From Clostridiales bacterium (GTDB lineage Bacteria; Bacillota; Clostridia; Christensenellales; Aristaeellaceae), in contig SVGS01000015.1 of NCBI GenBank assembly GCA_015056205.1, forward strand, positions 1 to 64,000: DNA of 64,000 bases. The letters run 5' to 3'. Made by a program: the position numbers and the translations under genes. Below, piece by piece: positions 25,401 to 33,168 of the stretch. Every line of letters starts with the position of its first letter. The first letter of the stretch is position 1. The notes beneath the pieces were generated by a model. The model saw only the letters and a list, made by a program, of their open reading frames with translations, did no database searches and had not been told where the DNA came from.

Positions 25401-25640
25401 GCGGTGAAGAAAATCTCGCAGGGAAGCACGGAAATCCCGGACAGCATTCGCGCGGGCCACGTGGCGTATATTATCAACACCCGGGAGATCGGGGAGACCG
25501 ATTCGGTCAGCGACGGGCTGCAGATCCGCCGCTGCGCCACGGAGAATAACGCCACCATCTTCACCAGCCTGGACACGGTTCGGGTGCTGCTGGATGTGCT
25601 GGAGGAAACCACGCTGACCATTTCCACGATTGACGCGTAA
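22467..25640 (+). CDS. carB: Carbamoyl-phosphate synthase large subunit
   Basis: The 1057-aa enzyme makes carbamoyl phosphate from ammonia (normally delivered by CarA), bicarbonate and two ATP. Two homologous ATP-grasp halves are seen, each opening with the same signature (VLIIGSGPIVIGQAAEFDYA at residue 10; VVLGAGPIRIGQGVEFDYS near 550). A C-terminal MGS-like allosteric domain (about 930-1057) follows. GGAGGA precedes the start, inside pyrC. No carA lies before or after it in this window, so the glutaminase subunit must be encoded elsewhere or ammonia is used directly. Confidence 0.96.
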   Translation: MAKRTDIRKVLIIGSGPIVIGQAAEFDYAGTQACLALKEEGYEVVLCNSNPATIMTDTSIADKVYMEPLTLEYIAKILRFERPDAIVPGIGGQTGLNLAMQLEKKGVLRECGVELLGTSGESIEKAEDREKFKELCQSIGEPVIPSEITYSLEEARSAAEKIGYPVVLRPAFTLGGTGGGFANNEAELTEIGTNAFRLSPVHQVLVEKSVRGYKEIEFEVMRDSNDRAITICGMENVDPVGVHTGDSVVVAPILSLSPGDLKMLNDSAIKIIRALKIEGGCNVQFALDPCSSRYYLIEVNPRVSRSSALASKASGYPIARVTAKIALGMALEEIPVAGGTAATEPSLDYIVAKFPRFPFDKFTTASNALGTQMKATGEVMGIGSTLEECMLKSVRSLETGVCHLHLARFDAVPTEELMDYIGEFHADTLYAVMELIRRGESIAAVHERSMITELFLESLKKIAEMEKRLDAAPGDTELLRKAKEMGFSDEEIGRRWNRKDVEIYRLRKENGIVPVFRMVDTLHTGKYIAYLYSSYSGRNDSRLTDRKKIVVLGAGPIRIGQGVEFDYSTVHAVQTIRRAGYEAIIINNNPETVSTDYTTADKLYFEPLTPEDVMAILDFEQPEGVVASLGGQTAINLAQPLMDRGVKIIGTDCAAIERAENRDSFEKILIRLGIPQPKGQAVTRVEDGVRAAEEIGYPVLVRPSFVLGGRAMQIVGNEEQLRHYLRTAVEIDEDKPVLVDKYIRGKEVEVDAICDGRDVFVPGIMELVERTGIHSGDSISVYPSFSISDRVKGIILQYAKKLGTGIGIVGLYNIQFIVDEHEDVYVIEVNPRSSRTVPFLSKATGFSLADIATEVILGKSLKEQGYFDLYPEEKKRYYVKVPVFSFNKIKGLDAYLSPEMKSTGEAIGYDDKLNRALYKALQAAGTKLKNYGTVLATIADRDKEEALPLIRRFYALGFNIEATRGTARFLKEHGIRTHAVKKISQGSTEIPDSIRAGHVAYIINTREIGETDSVSDGLQIRRCATENNATIFTSLDTVRVLLDVLEETTLTISTIDA

Positions 25641-25655
25641 GCCCGGACGCCGGGC
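25641..25655 (+). repeat. Small hairpin between carB and pyrK
   Basis: GCCCGG-ACG-CCGGGC begins right after the carB stop codon. There is no U-run. It probably serves as an intercistronic mRNA stabiliser or pause site. Confidence 0.45.
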
Positions 25656-25697
25656 GGCCGGAGGGCTGCCGGAATCCCCGGGCGGGGGAGCGATGAA

Positions 25698-26432
25698 ATG
25701 AACCAGATGAGGATGACTCTGACGGAAAACCGGCCGCTGGCCGAGGGAATCCGCCGCCTGACGCTGAGCGGGGAAGGGCTGGAGGAACAGCGTCCCGGCC
25801 AGTTCCTGAATATCCGGCTGAACGGGCTGTTTCTGCGCCGGCCGATCTCTGTCTGCGACTGGGAGCCGGGGCAGGTGACGGTGATCTACAGGGTTGTCGG
25901 CCGGGGAACGGAGCAGCTGGCCGCAATGCGGCCTGGAGAAACGCTGGATGTGCTGACCGGCCTGGGCAACGGGTATGACCTTGCGCCCGCGGGAGCGTCC
26001 CCGCTCCTGATCGGCGGCGGCGTCGGCGTGCCCCCGCTGTATCTGCTGGCCCGGAGGCTGCGGGAACAGGGCCGGGAAGTGACGGCGGTGCTGGGCTTCC
26101 GGACGGCGAAGGAGGTCTTCGCGGTGGAGGATTTCCGCACGCTGGGCTGCCGGGTCACCGTGACCACGGAGGACGGCAGCGAGGGCGTCCGGGGCTTCGT
26201 GACCGGGGCACTGCCGGAAAATTATTCGTATTTTTACACATGCGGCCCGGAACCGATGCTGCGGGCGGTCTTCCGCGCGACGAAAACATCGGGCCAGTTC
26301 AGCTTTGAGGAGCGGATGGGCTGTGGCTTCGGCGCGTGTATGGGCTGTACCTGCCGTACGGTTACCGGCGGCAAAAGAATCTGCCGGGAGGGGCCGGTGC
26401 TGCGGAAGGAGGAAATCCTGTGGGAAGACTGA
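25698..26432 (+). CDS. pyrK: Dihydroorotate dehydrogenase B, electron-transfer subunit
   Basis: The 244-aa protein passes electrons from PyrD to NAD+ via FAD and a [2Fe-2S] cluster. A ferredoxin-reductase-type FAD domain (FLRRPISVCDW near residue 50) and an NAD-binding part (PLLIGGGVGVPPLYLLAR near 100) are followed by the cluster ligands GCGFGACMGCTC with a last Cys in KRICREGPV. GGGGGAG lies 7 nt upstream of ATG 25698. It overlaps pyrD by 13 nt, as expected for a two-subunit class 1B enzyme. Confidence 0.95.
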   Translation: MNQMRMTLTENRPLAEGIRRLTLSGEGLEEQRPGQFLNIRLNGLFLRRPISVCDWEPGQVTVIYRVVGRGTEQLAAMRPGETLDVLTGLGNGYDLAPAGASPLLIGGGVGVPPLYLLARRLREQGREVTAVLGFRTAKEVFAVEDFRTLGCRVTVTTEDGSEGVRGFVTGALPENYSYFYTCGPEPMLRAVFRATKTSGQFSFEERMGCGFGACMGCTCRTVTGGKRICREGPVLRKEEILWED

Positions 26433-27328
26433 GCGTAAATCTTTGCGGAACCGAGCTGGATAACCCGGTCATTCCCGCCAGCGGCACCTTCGGTTTCGGA
26501 TATGAATTCGCCGAATGGTACGATATCAACCTCCTGGGCACCTTTTCCTTCAAGGGAACCACCCGCGACCCCCGCTTCGGTAATCCGACGCCCCGGATCG
26601 CGGAATGCCCTGCCGGCATGCTGAACGCGGTCGGCCTGCAGAATCCGGGGGTGGACCGGGTGATCGCCGAGGAGCTTCCCCGGCTGAAAACCGTGTTCCA
26701 TAAGCCGGTCATGGCGAATGTCAGCGGTTTTTCCCTGGAGGAATACGCGGAAACCTGCGCGCTGCTGGACGCGCAGGATCAGGTGGGCTGGCTGGAGGTG
26801 AATATCTCCTGTCCGAATGTGCACGGAGGCGGCATGAGCTTCGGCACCGATCCGGCCGCGGCAGCCTCGGTGACGCGGGCGGTGAAGCGGGTGACCCGGA
26901 AACCGGTGATCATGAAGCTGAGCCCGAATGTGACGGATATCACGGCGGTGGCGAAAGCCTGCGAGGACGCGGGGGCGGACGGCCTCAGCCTGATCAATAC
27001 CCTCCAGGGGATGCGGATCAATCTGAAAACCCGCCGTCCGATCCTGGCGAATCAGACGGGCGGACTCAGCGGCCCGGCGGTCTTTCCGGTCGCCCTGCGG
27101 ATGGTCTGGCAGGTTTGCCGGGCGGTCTCCGTCCCGGTGGTGGGCATGGGAGGCGTTTCCTCCGCGGAGGATGTGCTGGAAATGATGATGGCCGGTGCCT
27201 CTGCGGTGGAAATCGGCGCCGCGAATCTGACGGATCCCTGCGCCTGCAGAAAGATCATTGAGGATCTGCCCGCGGCGATGGACCGGTACGGGATCCAAAC
27301 CCTGGAAGAGCTGAAAGGAGAAAAATGA
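26420..27328 (+). CDS. pyrD: Dihydroorotate dehydrogenase B, catalytic subunit
   Basis: The 302-aa FMN-binding TIM-barrel oxidises dihydroorotate to orotate. Seen are NPVIPASGTFGFGYEF near the N-terminus, NISCPNVHGGG near residue 131 (with the class 1 active-site Cys) and VGMGGVSSAEDVLEMMMAGA near 241. The start is a GTG at 26420, chosen because AAGGAGG lies exactly 7 nt upstream and the homologous N-terminus begins there. It works with PyrK as a PyrD2K2 complex. Confidence 0.95.
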   Translation: MGRLSVNLCGTELDNPVIPASGTFGFGYEFAEWYDINLLGTFSFKGTTRDPRFGNPTPRIAECPAGMLNAVGLQNPGVDRVIAEELPRLKTVFHKPVMANVSGFSLEEYAETCALLDAQDQVGWLEVNISCPNVHGGGMSFGTDPAAAASVTRAVKRVTRKPVIMKLSPNVTDITAVAKACEDAGADGLSLINTLQGMRINLKTRRPILANQTGGLSGPAVFPVALRMVWQVCRAVSVPVVGMGGVSSAEDVLEMMMAGASAVEIGAANLTDPCACRKIIEDLPAAMDRYGIQTLEELKGEK

Positions 27329-27329
27329 C

Positions 27330-28034
27330 ATGGGAAAAGACGTGATCGTGGCCTGTGATTTTGACAGCATGGAAAAGACGCTGGCGTTTCTGGATCTCTT
27401 TGAGGGGCAGGCGCGGAAGCCCTTTGTGAAAATCGGCATGGAACTGTTCTATGCGGAAGGGCCGCGGATTGTCCGGGAGATCAAGAGCCGCGGGCATAAG
27501 ATTTTCCTGGATCTGAAGCTGCATGATATCCCGAATCAGGTGAAAAAGGCCATGGCGGTGCTGAGCCGGATGGATGTGGATATCTGCAATGTTCACGCGG
27601 CCGGTACGGTGCGGATGATGGAAGCGGCGCTGGAAGGCCTGACCCGGCCGGACGGAACGCGGCCGCTGCTGATCGCCGTGACCCAGCTGACCAGCACGGA
27701 CCAGGAGGCGATGGAAAAGGATCTCTGGATTGAAAAGCCCATCGGCGAGGTGGTCATGCATTACGCGAAGAACGCCCGGAAGGCCGGGCTGGACGGGGTG
27801 GTCTGTTCCCCGCTGGAGGCTGAAAAGGTGCATGAAAGCTGCGGAAAGGATTTCCTGACGGTGACGCCGGGCGTGCGCTTTGCGGATGGGGATAAAGGCG
27901 ATCAGAAACGGGTGATGACCCCCGCGGAAGCAAAACGGGTCGGCAGCGACTATATCGTGGTGGGCCGGCCGATTACCGCCGCGGAGGATCCGGTGGCGGC
28001 CTATGAACGCTGCTGCGGCGAGTTCATTGATTAA
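27330..28034 (+). CDS. pyrF: Orotidine 5'-phosphate decarboxylase
   Basis: The 234-aa enzyme carries out the last step to UMP. The catalytic motif DLKLHDIPNQV (residues about 68-78) has the Asp-Lys-Asp array, and a phosphate-gripper region appears late (TPGVRFADGDKGDQKRV; VGRPITAAEDP). It is the short bacterial type. It begins 1 nt after pyrD, with AAAGGAG inside the end of that gene. Confidence 0.96.
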   Translation: MGKDVIVACDFDSMEKTLAFLDLFEGQARKPFVKIGMELFYAEGPRIVREIKSRGHKIFLDLKLHDIPNQVKKAMAVLSRMDVDICNVHAAGTVRMMEAALEGLTRPDGTRPLLIAVTQLTSTDQEAMEKDLWIEKPIGEVVMHYAKNARKAGLDGVVCSPLEAEKVHESCGKDFLTVTPGVRFADGDKGDQKRVMTPAEAKRVGSDYIVVGRPITAAEDPVAAYERCCGEFID

Positions 28035-28113
28035 TAAAAAACATTGATTAAAAAAACCGGTGAGCCCGTCCTTTGGAATGCATAAAAAAACAGAAAGGCA
28101 GGTAGGAGGAAAA

Positions 28114-28764
28114 ATGACCAGAGAGGAACTGAACCGACAGATTGCCAGGGATCTGCTGAAGATCCGGGCGGTATTTTTCCGTCCGGAAGAGCCCTTTACC
28201 TGGGCCAGCGGAATCAAGAGCCCGGTCTACTGTGATAACCGGCTGACGCTGACCGCGCCGGAGGTGCGGACGGATGTCGAGGAAGGACTGGCCCGGCTGA
28301 TCCGGGAGGAATATCCGTCTGTCCAGGTGCTGATGGGAACCTCCACGGCGGGCATTGCCCACGCGGCGATCACGGGGCATCTGCTCGATCTGCCGATGGG
28401 GTATGTGCGCTCCGGAGCCAAGGACCACGGCCGTCAGAATCAGATTGAAGGCCGGCTGGAAAAGGGCCAGAAGGTCGTGGTCGTGGAGGACCTGATTTCT
28501 ACCGCGGGGAGTGTGCTGGAGGTGGTGGAGGTCCTGCGGGCGGCCGGAGCGGAGGTGCTGGGTATTGTCAGCATCTTTACCTACGGAATGCAGAAAGGCC
28601 TGGACCGGCTGAATGCCGCCGGCGTGAAGAATGTCTCCCTGACCAGTTTCGATATCATTGCCGAGGAAGCCGCGAAGGAAGGCTATATCCGTCCGGATGA
28701 TATCTCCCGCCTGATCCGGTTCCGGAATCACCCGGAGGATGACAGCTGGTCAAAGGAGGTATAG
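28114..28764 (+). CDS. pyrE: Orotate phosphoribosyltransferase
   Basis: The 216-aa enzyme joins orotate to PRPP to give OMP. The PRPP-binding loop [14 protein letters not shown] is at about residues 124-137, and the catalytic Lys-rich segment ([14 protein letters not shown]) lies upstream. ATG 28114 is chosen over an upstream in-frame start because GGAGGA sits 4-5 nt before it and the family N-terminus fits. A 79-nt gap with A-rich runs separates it from pyrF. Confidence 0.94.
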   Translation: MTREELNRQIARDLLKIRAVFFRPEEPFTWASGIKSPVYCDNRLTLTAPEVRTDVEEGLARLIREEYPSVQVLMGTSTAGIAHAAITGHLLDLPMGYVRSGAKDHGRQNQIEGRLEKGQKVVVVEDLISTAGSVLEVVEVLRAAGAEVLGIVSIFTYGMQKGLDRLNAAGVKNVSLTSFDIIAEEAAKEGYIRPDDISRLIRFRNHPEDDSWSKEV

Positions 28765-28765
28765 C

Positions 28766-29689
28766 ATGCGAAGCGTCATTGATGTTCCGGATCTGTCCCT
28801 GAGTGAACTGGACGCTCTGATGGATACGGCGGAGGATATTATTGCCCGGCCGGATGACTATGCCGATGCCTGCCGAAGAAAGAAGCTGGCAACCCTCTTC
28901 TTTGAACCGAGCACCCGCACGCGTCTGAGCTTCGAGGCGGCCATGTATGAGCTGGGCGGAAACGTGCTCAGCGTAACGGGAGCCGGAACCAGCTCCGCGG
29001 CGAAGGGCGAGAGCGTGGCGGATACGGTAAAGACGGTTTCCTGCTATGCGGACCTGATCGCCATGCGGCATCCGAAGGAAGGCGCGGCGCTGGTGGCGGC
29101 CCGGAATGCCTCCGTTCCGGTGATTAATGCGGGCGACGGCGGCCACTGCCATCCGACCCAGACACTGGCGGATCTGCTGACGATCCGGCGGGAGAAAGGC
29201 CGGCTGGGGAATCTGACGGTCGGCCTGTGCGGCGATCTGAAGTTCGGGCGTACCGTTCATTCCCTGATCGGCGCGCTGAGCCGGTATGAGGGGCTCTCCT
29301 TCATTCTGATCAGCCCGGAGGAGCTGAAGGTTCCGAGCTATGTGAAAAATGATCACCTGAAGAAAAACGGGATTCCTTATCAGCAGACGACCTCGCTGGA
29401 GGAAGCGATCGGCGGTCTGGATATTTTGTATATGACCCGTGTGCAGCGGGAGCGCTTCTTTAACGAAGAGGATTATCTGCGGCTGAGGGACAGCTATATT
29501 CTGACGCCGGAAAAACTGAAAAAGGCGCGTCCCGATCTGTGCGTGATGCATCCGCTGCCCCGCGTGAATGAAATCAGCGTGGCGGTGGATGAGGATCCCC
29601 GGGCCTGTTATTTCAAGCAGGTGCTGAACGGAAAATATATGCGGATGGCGCTGATCCTGATGCTGCTGAAGGAGGCGGGGAAACTGTGA
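28766..29689 (+). CDS. pyrB: Aspartate carbamoyltransferase catalytic subunit
   Basis: The 307-aa enzyme condenses carbamoyl phosphate and aspartate. Carbamoyl-phosphate ligands are seen in [16 protein letters not shown] (about residue 46) and [12 protein letters not shown] (about 130); the aspartate-binding HPLPRVNEI is near 262. ATG 28766 has AAGGAGG 6 nt upstream. It starts 1 nt after pyrE and overlaps pyrI by 4 nt, consistent with an allosteric PyrB-PyrI holoenzyme. Confidence 0.96.
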   Translation: MRSVIDVPDLSLSELDALMDTAEDIIARPDDYADACRRKKLATLFFEPSTRTRLSFEAAMYELGGNVLSVTGAGTSSAAKGESVADTVKTVSCYADLIAMRHPKEGAALVAARNASVPVINAGDGGHCHPTQTLADLLTIRREKGRLGNLTVGLCGDLKFGRTVHSLIGALSRYEGLSFILISPEELKVPSYVKNDHLKKNGIPYQQTTSLEEAIGGLDILYMTRVQRERFFNEEDYLRLRDSYILTPEKLKKARPDLCVMHPLPRVNEISVAVDEDPRACYFKQVLNGKYMRMALILMLLKEAGKL

Positions 29690-30108
29690 ACGTGGATTCC
29701 ATTCGGGACGGAATTGTGATTGACCATATCTCGGCGGGCTGCGGTATGAAGCTGTACCGGCTGCTGGGGCTGGAAGCGCTGGAGGTTCCGGTGGCCATGA
29801 TTACCCATGTGGCTTCCGAGAAGCGGGGAAGAAAGGATATCATCAAGATTGACGCGGATATTCCCGTGGACTTCAATGTCATCGGCTATGTGGATCCGGG
29901 AGCCACGGTCAATATTATCCGCAACGGGGAACTGCGGGAAAAAAAGCAGATCGATATGCCGGAGATGCTGGTCAACGTGATCTCCTGTAAAAATCCCCGC
30001 TGCATCTCCAGCTGCGAGCAGGAGCTGGAGCAGGTTTTCCGTCTGGCCAACCGGGAAAAAAAGGAATACCGGTGCATATACTGCGAGACAAAAGCCGCGG
30101 GGCTGTAA
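29686..30108 (+). CDS. pyrI: Aspartate carbamoyltransferase regulatory subunit
   Basis: The 140-aa protein binds CTP/ATP and makes aspartate carbamoyltransferase responsive to nucleotide levels. An N-terminal allosteric domain ([18 protein letters not shown]) is followed by a C-terminal zinc domain with CKNPRC and CIYC, the four Zn ligands. The start is GTG 29686, overlapping the pyrB stop (GTGA), with GGAGG upstream. It is the last gene of the pyrimidine operon. Confidence 0.94.
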   Translation: MNVDSIRDGIVIDHISAGCGMKLYRLLGLEALEVPVAMITHVASEKRGRKDIIKIDADIPVDFNVIGYVDPGATVNIIRNGELREKKQIDMPEMLVNVISCKNPRCISSCEQELEQVFRLANREKKEYRCIYCETKAAGL

Positions 30109-30138
30109 GCTGCTCTCCCCTCCGAAGGACGGACAAAG

Positions 30139-30170
30139 CCGAACGTTTATTGCCGAACGTTCGGATTTTT
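30139..30170 (+). terminator. Terminator of the pyr operon
   Basis: CCGAACGT (30139-30146) pairs with ACGTTCGG (30157-30164), followed by ATTTTT. The arms also contain CCGAAC, the PurBox core of Bacillus PurR, and CCGAACGTTCGG (30153-30164) is itself palindromic. The segment could therefore double as a purine operator. Confidence 0.7.
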
Positions 30171-30203
30171 AGTTCGAAAACAGGAATATTTCGGAATAAA
30201 AGA

Positions 30204-30232
30204 TTGACAACGTTCGTGTTTTAAGCTAAGAT
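30204..30232 (+). promoter_or_regulatory. Predicted promoter of the purine operon
   Basis: A perfect TTGACA (30204-30209), 17 nt and TAAGAT (30227-30232). The minus strand of the spacer reads ACGAAC, a near-match to the PurBox core CCGAAC. Other near-matches lie just upstream (TTCGAAC near 30171-30177, minus strand). PurR control is plausible but not shown. Confidence 0.68.
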
Positions 30233-30235
30233 AAG

Positions 30236-30318
30236 CGTGCCTTCGGGAAGGGGCTCCGGCGCCTTGCCGAAGAATCACCGTGCTTTCGGGAAGGATTAGC
30301 GTCTCTTCCGGCCGGAAG
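30236..30318 (+). repeat. Repeated hairpins in the purE leader
   Basis: CGTGCCTTCGGGAAGG (30236-30251) recurs as CGTGCTTTCGGGAAGG (30279-30294), 43 nt apart with one change. Each folds as a small CCTT-CGGG-AAGG hairpin. CGGCGCCTTGCCG lies between them and the palindrome CTTCCGGCCGGAAG (30305-30318) follows. No U-run or known riboswitch core is recognised. Confidence 0.6.
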
Positions 30319-30346
30319 CATCGTGGGGAAAGGCGGAGAAAGAGCC

Positions 30347-30835
30347 ATGAAAAAGGTCGGTATCATTATGGGCAGCGACAGCGATCTGCCGGTGGTTAAA
30401 AAGGCGGCGGATCAGCTGAGGGCTCTGGATATTCCCTTTGAGGTGCATGTCTATTCCGCGCATCGTACCCCCGAGTCCGCCCGCACCTTCGCCCTGTCGG
30501 CCCGGGAGAGCGGCTTCGGTGTCCTGATCGCCGCGGCCGGGATGGCGGCGCATCTGGCGGGGGCGCTCGCGGCGGCGACCACGCTGCCGGTCATCGGCAT
30601 TCCCTGCGCCGGCCCCCTGCTGGACGGGCTGGACGCGCTGCTGAGCACGGTGCAGATGCCTTCCGGCGTCCCGGTGGCGGCCGTGGCGGTCGGGGGCGGC
30701 GTGAACGCGGCCCTGCTGGCGGCGCAGATTCTGGCGGTCTCCGACCCGGCGCTGGCGGCCCGGCTGGACGCCAAAAGGGAGAGCGACGCCCGGGCGGTGC
30801 TGGAAAAGGATGCGGGGATCGCCGCCCGGCTGTAA
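30347..30835 (+). CDS. purE: N5-carboxyaminoimidazole ribonucleotide mutase
   Basis: The 162-aa class I PurE converts N5-CAIR to CAIR. Conserved segments are [29 protein letters not shown] (with the catalytic His), [17 protein letters not shown] and [10 protein letters not shown] 30347 follows GGAGAAAGAG. An N5-CAIR synthase (purK) is not found in this window. It is the first gene of the purine operon. Confidence 0.95.
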   Translation: MKKVGIIMGSDSDLPVVKKAADQLRALDIPFEVHVYSAHRTPESARTFALSARESGFGVLIAAAGMAAHLAGALAAATTLPVIGIPCAGPLLDGLDALLSTVQMPSGVPVAAVAVGGGVNAALLAAQILAVSDPALAARLDAKRESDARAVLEKDAGIAARL

Positions 30836-30915
30836 GCCCGGCGGAAGGCGGTTCCCGGCGCTTTCCCGGATTCGGAAAGAATGAAAAAACAATGACGGAG
30901 AGGAAGAAAAAAGGC

Positions 30916-31602
30916 ATGGAAAAGAAGCTTGTCTACACCGGAAAGACCAAGAATGTCTACGCGCTGGAGAACGGAAACTATGAGCTCCTGTTCAAGGATG
31001 ACTGTACCGGCAAGGACGGGGTGTTCGATCCCGGGGAGAACAGCATCGGCCTGACCATCGAGGGCGTGGGCGATGTGAACCTCCGGATGAGCATCTATTT
31101 CTTCGAAAAGATCAACGCCGCCGGCATTGCGACCCATTTTGTGAGCGCCGATCCCGCCCGGACCACCATGGAAGTGAAGCCGGCGAAGGTTTTCGGCAAG
31201 GGCCTGGAGGTCATCTGCCGTTACCGCGCGGTGGGCAGCTTCTACCGCCGTTACAGCGATTATATCGAGGAGGGCGCCCCGCTGCCCGCCTATGTGGAAA
31301 TGACCTTCAAGAATGACGCCAAGGGCGATCCCCTGGTGACCCGGGACGGCCTGGTGGACCTGAAGGTGATGAGCGGGGAGCAGTATGACGCCATCCGGGA
31401 GATGACCCGGAAGGTTACCCGCATCGTGGCGGACGAAATGGCGGCCCGCGGCATGGAGCTGTATGATATCAAGTTCGAGTTCGGCTATGACGCCGACGGT
31501 TCCGTCATGCTGATCGATGAGATCGCCAGCGGCAATATGCGGGTGTATAAGGACGGAAAGTACATCGATCCGATGACCCTGAGCAAGCTGTTCTTTGCCT
31601 GA
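30916..31602 (+). CDS. purC: SAICAR synthetase
   Basis: The 228-aa enzyme joins CAIR and aspartate. The N-terminal signature [12 protein letters not shown] and a later [11 protein letters not shown] segment match the family. The start is set at ATG 30916, matching the usual family N-terminus; GGAGAGG lies about 14 nt upstream, a little far. An ATG at 30892 would add eight basic residues but has no ribosome binding site. Confidence 0.92.
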   Translation: MEKKLVYTGKTKNVYALENGNYELLFKDDCTGKDGVFDPGENSIGLTIEGVGDVNLRMSIYFFEKINAAGIATHFVSADPARTTMEVKPAKVFGKGLEVICRYRAVGSFYRRYSDYIEEGAPLPAYVEMTFKNDAKGDPLVTRDGLVDLKVMSGEQYDAIREMTRKVTRIVADEMAARGMELYDIKFEFGYDADGSVMLIDEIASGNMRVYKDGKYIDPMTLSKLFFA

Positions 31603-31697
31603 TTTCGGTTTCATCCCGCGCGGGACCGCTGAGCCGGTTCCGCGCAGTCTGTCCCCGGGGTTTTCCCCCGTAATAAGGAGAAAGCAGGAGAGGTATC

Positions 31698-33131
31698 ATG
31701 GGCGGATTCTTTGGCATCGTTTCGACCCGGGACTGCATGCTGGATGTGTTTTTCGGGGTGGATTACCACAGCCATCTGGGCACCCGGCGGGCGGGCATGG
31801 CGGCCTGGGATGAGGAAATCGGCCTCCAGCGAAAGATTCATAATATCTGCAACGCGCCCTTCCGGACCAAGTTTGAGCATATCTTCGAGGAAATGCGCGG
31901 CACCAGCGCCATCGGCTGCATCAGCGACAGCGATCCCCAGCCCCTGCTGATCCGTTCCAGCCTGGGCACCTACGCCATCTGCATGACGGGCGTCATCAAT
32001 AATTCGGAACAGCTGATCGAGCAGTATCTCAGCTTCAGCGGCGGCCATTTTGACAGCATGACCGGCGGGCGGATCAACCAGACGGAGCTGCTCAGCGCGC
32101 TGATCAATCAGAAAAGCGATTTCAGCGAGGGCATCCGCTTCGCCCAGAAGTCGGTGGAGGGCACGGCCAGCATCCTGATCCTGACGGAACAGGGGCATAT
32201 CATCGCCGCGCGGGACCGGATGGGCCGCCTGCCGGTGGCCGTCGGAAAGCGGGAGGACGGCTATGCGGTGGCCTTCGAAAGCTTTGCCTTTCATAAAACC
32301 GGCTTTGAGGATGTGAAGGAGCTGGGCCCGGGAGAGATCGTGGAGCTGACGCCGGATCGGATGACGGTCCTCAGCCCGGCGCGGGAAAAGAAGAAAATCT
32401 GCTCCTTCCTCTGGAGCTATTACGGTTATCCGACCTCGACCTATGAGGGCGTCAACGTGGAGGAAATGCGCTACCGGAACGGCGCCATCCTGGCGGAAAA
32501 CGACGCCGCGGCCGGCCGGAACGATCCGATCGATTATGTGGGCGGCGTCCCGGACAGCGGCACCCCGCACGCCATCGGCTATGCCAACCGCAGCGGCCGG
32601 CCCTTCGCCCGGGCCTTTATCAAGTATACGCCCACCTGGAGCCGCAGCTTTATGCCCGCCAGCCAGACGGACCGGGATAAAATCGCGAAGATGAAGCAGA
32701 TTCCGGTGAACGAGCTGATCCGGGGCAAGCATCTGCTTTTCGTGGATGACAGCATCGTGCGGGGAACCCAGCTGCGGGAGACGGTGGAATTCCTGTATGA
32801 AAGCGGCGCGGCGAGCGTGCATATGCGCAGCGCCTGCCCCCCGATCATGTACGCCTGCCGGTATCTGAATTTCTCCCGGTCGAACAGCGATTTGGAGCTG
32901 ATTGCCCGGCGGGTGATCCTGGAGCTGGAGGGCGAGCCCGGGTTTGAGCATATCGCGGAATACGCGGACGGCGCGACGGAGCGGGGCCGGAAGCTGCGCC
33001 AAACCATCTGCGACAAATTCCATTTCGCCTCCCTGGAGTTCCAGACGCTGGAGGGCGTGATCCAGGCGATCGGGCTCGATCCCTGCGAACTGTGCACCTA
33101 CTGCTGGGACGGCAGAACCGATGACGAATAA
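31698..33131 (+). CDS. purF: Amidophosphoribosyltransferase-like protein lacking the N-terminal Cys nucleophile
   Basis: The 477-aa protein should make phosphoribosylamine from PRPP. It has an N-terminal Ntn-type glutaminase-like domain (residues 1-235) and a C-terminal phosphoribosyltransferase domain with the PRPP loop LLFVDDSIVRGTQL (near 350). True PurF begins, after processing, with a catalytic Cys (CGVFGI). Here it begins MGGFFGIVS, with Gly in its place and no propeptide-Cys upstream, so the glutaminase site looks dead. I recall similar MGGFFG-type proteins from Clostridia and Bacteroides. It may use ammonia or a partner glutaminase. The C-terminus has CELCTYCW, a possible metal site. 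It lies between purC and purM. Confidence 0.88.
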   Translation: MGGFFGIVSTRDCMLDVFFGVDYHSHLGTRRAGMAAWDEEIGLQRKIHNICNAPFRTKFEHIFEEMRGTSAIGCISDSDPQPLLIRSSLGTYAICMTGVINNSEQLIEQYLSFSGGHFDSMTGGRINQTELLSALINQKSDFSEGIRFAQKSVEGTASILILTEQGHIIAARDRMGRLPVAVGKREDGYAVAFESFAFHKTGFEDVKELGPGEIVELTPDRMTVLSPAREKKKICSFLWSYYGYPTSTYEGVNVEEMRYRNGAILAENDAAAGRNDPIDYVGGVPDSGTPHAIGYANRSGRPFARAFIKYTPTWSRSFMPASQTDRDKIAKMKQIPVNELIRGKHLLFVDDSIVRGTQLRETVEFLYESGAASVHMRSACPPIMYACRYLNFSRSNSDLELIARRVILELEGEPGFEHIAEYADGATERGRKLRQTICDKFHFASLEFQTLEGVIQAIGLDPCELCTYCWDGRTDDE

Positions 33132-33168
33132 GCCGGACCGGATCAAAGCGGTCGGAAAGGAAACAGCC

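Noticed and set aside
30236-30318. Purine or glycine riboswitch before purE
   Set aside because: No conserved aptamer core of a purine, glycine or ZTP riboswitch can be drawn. Only short repeated hairpins are visible.
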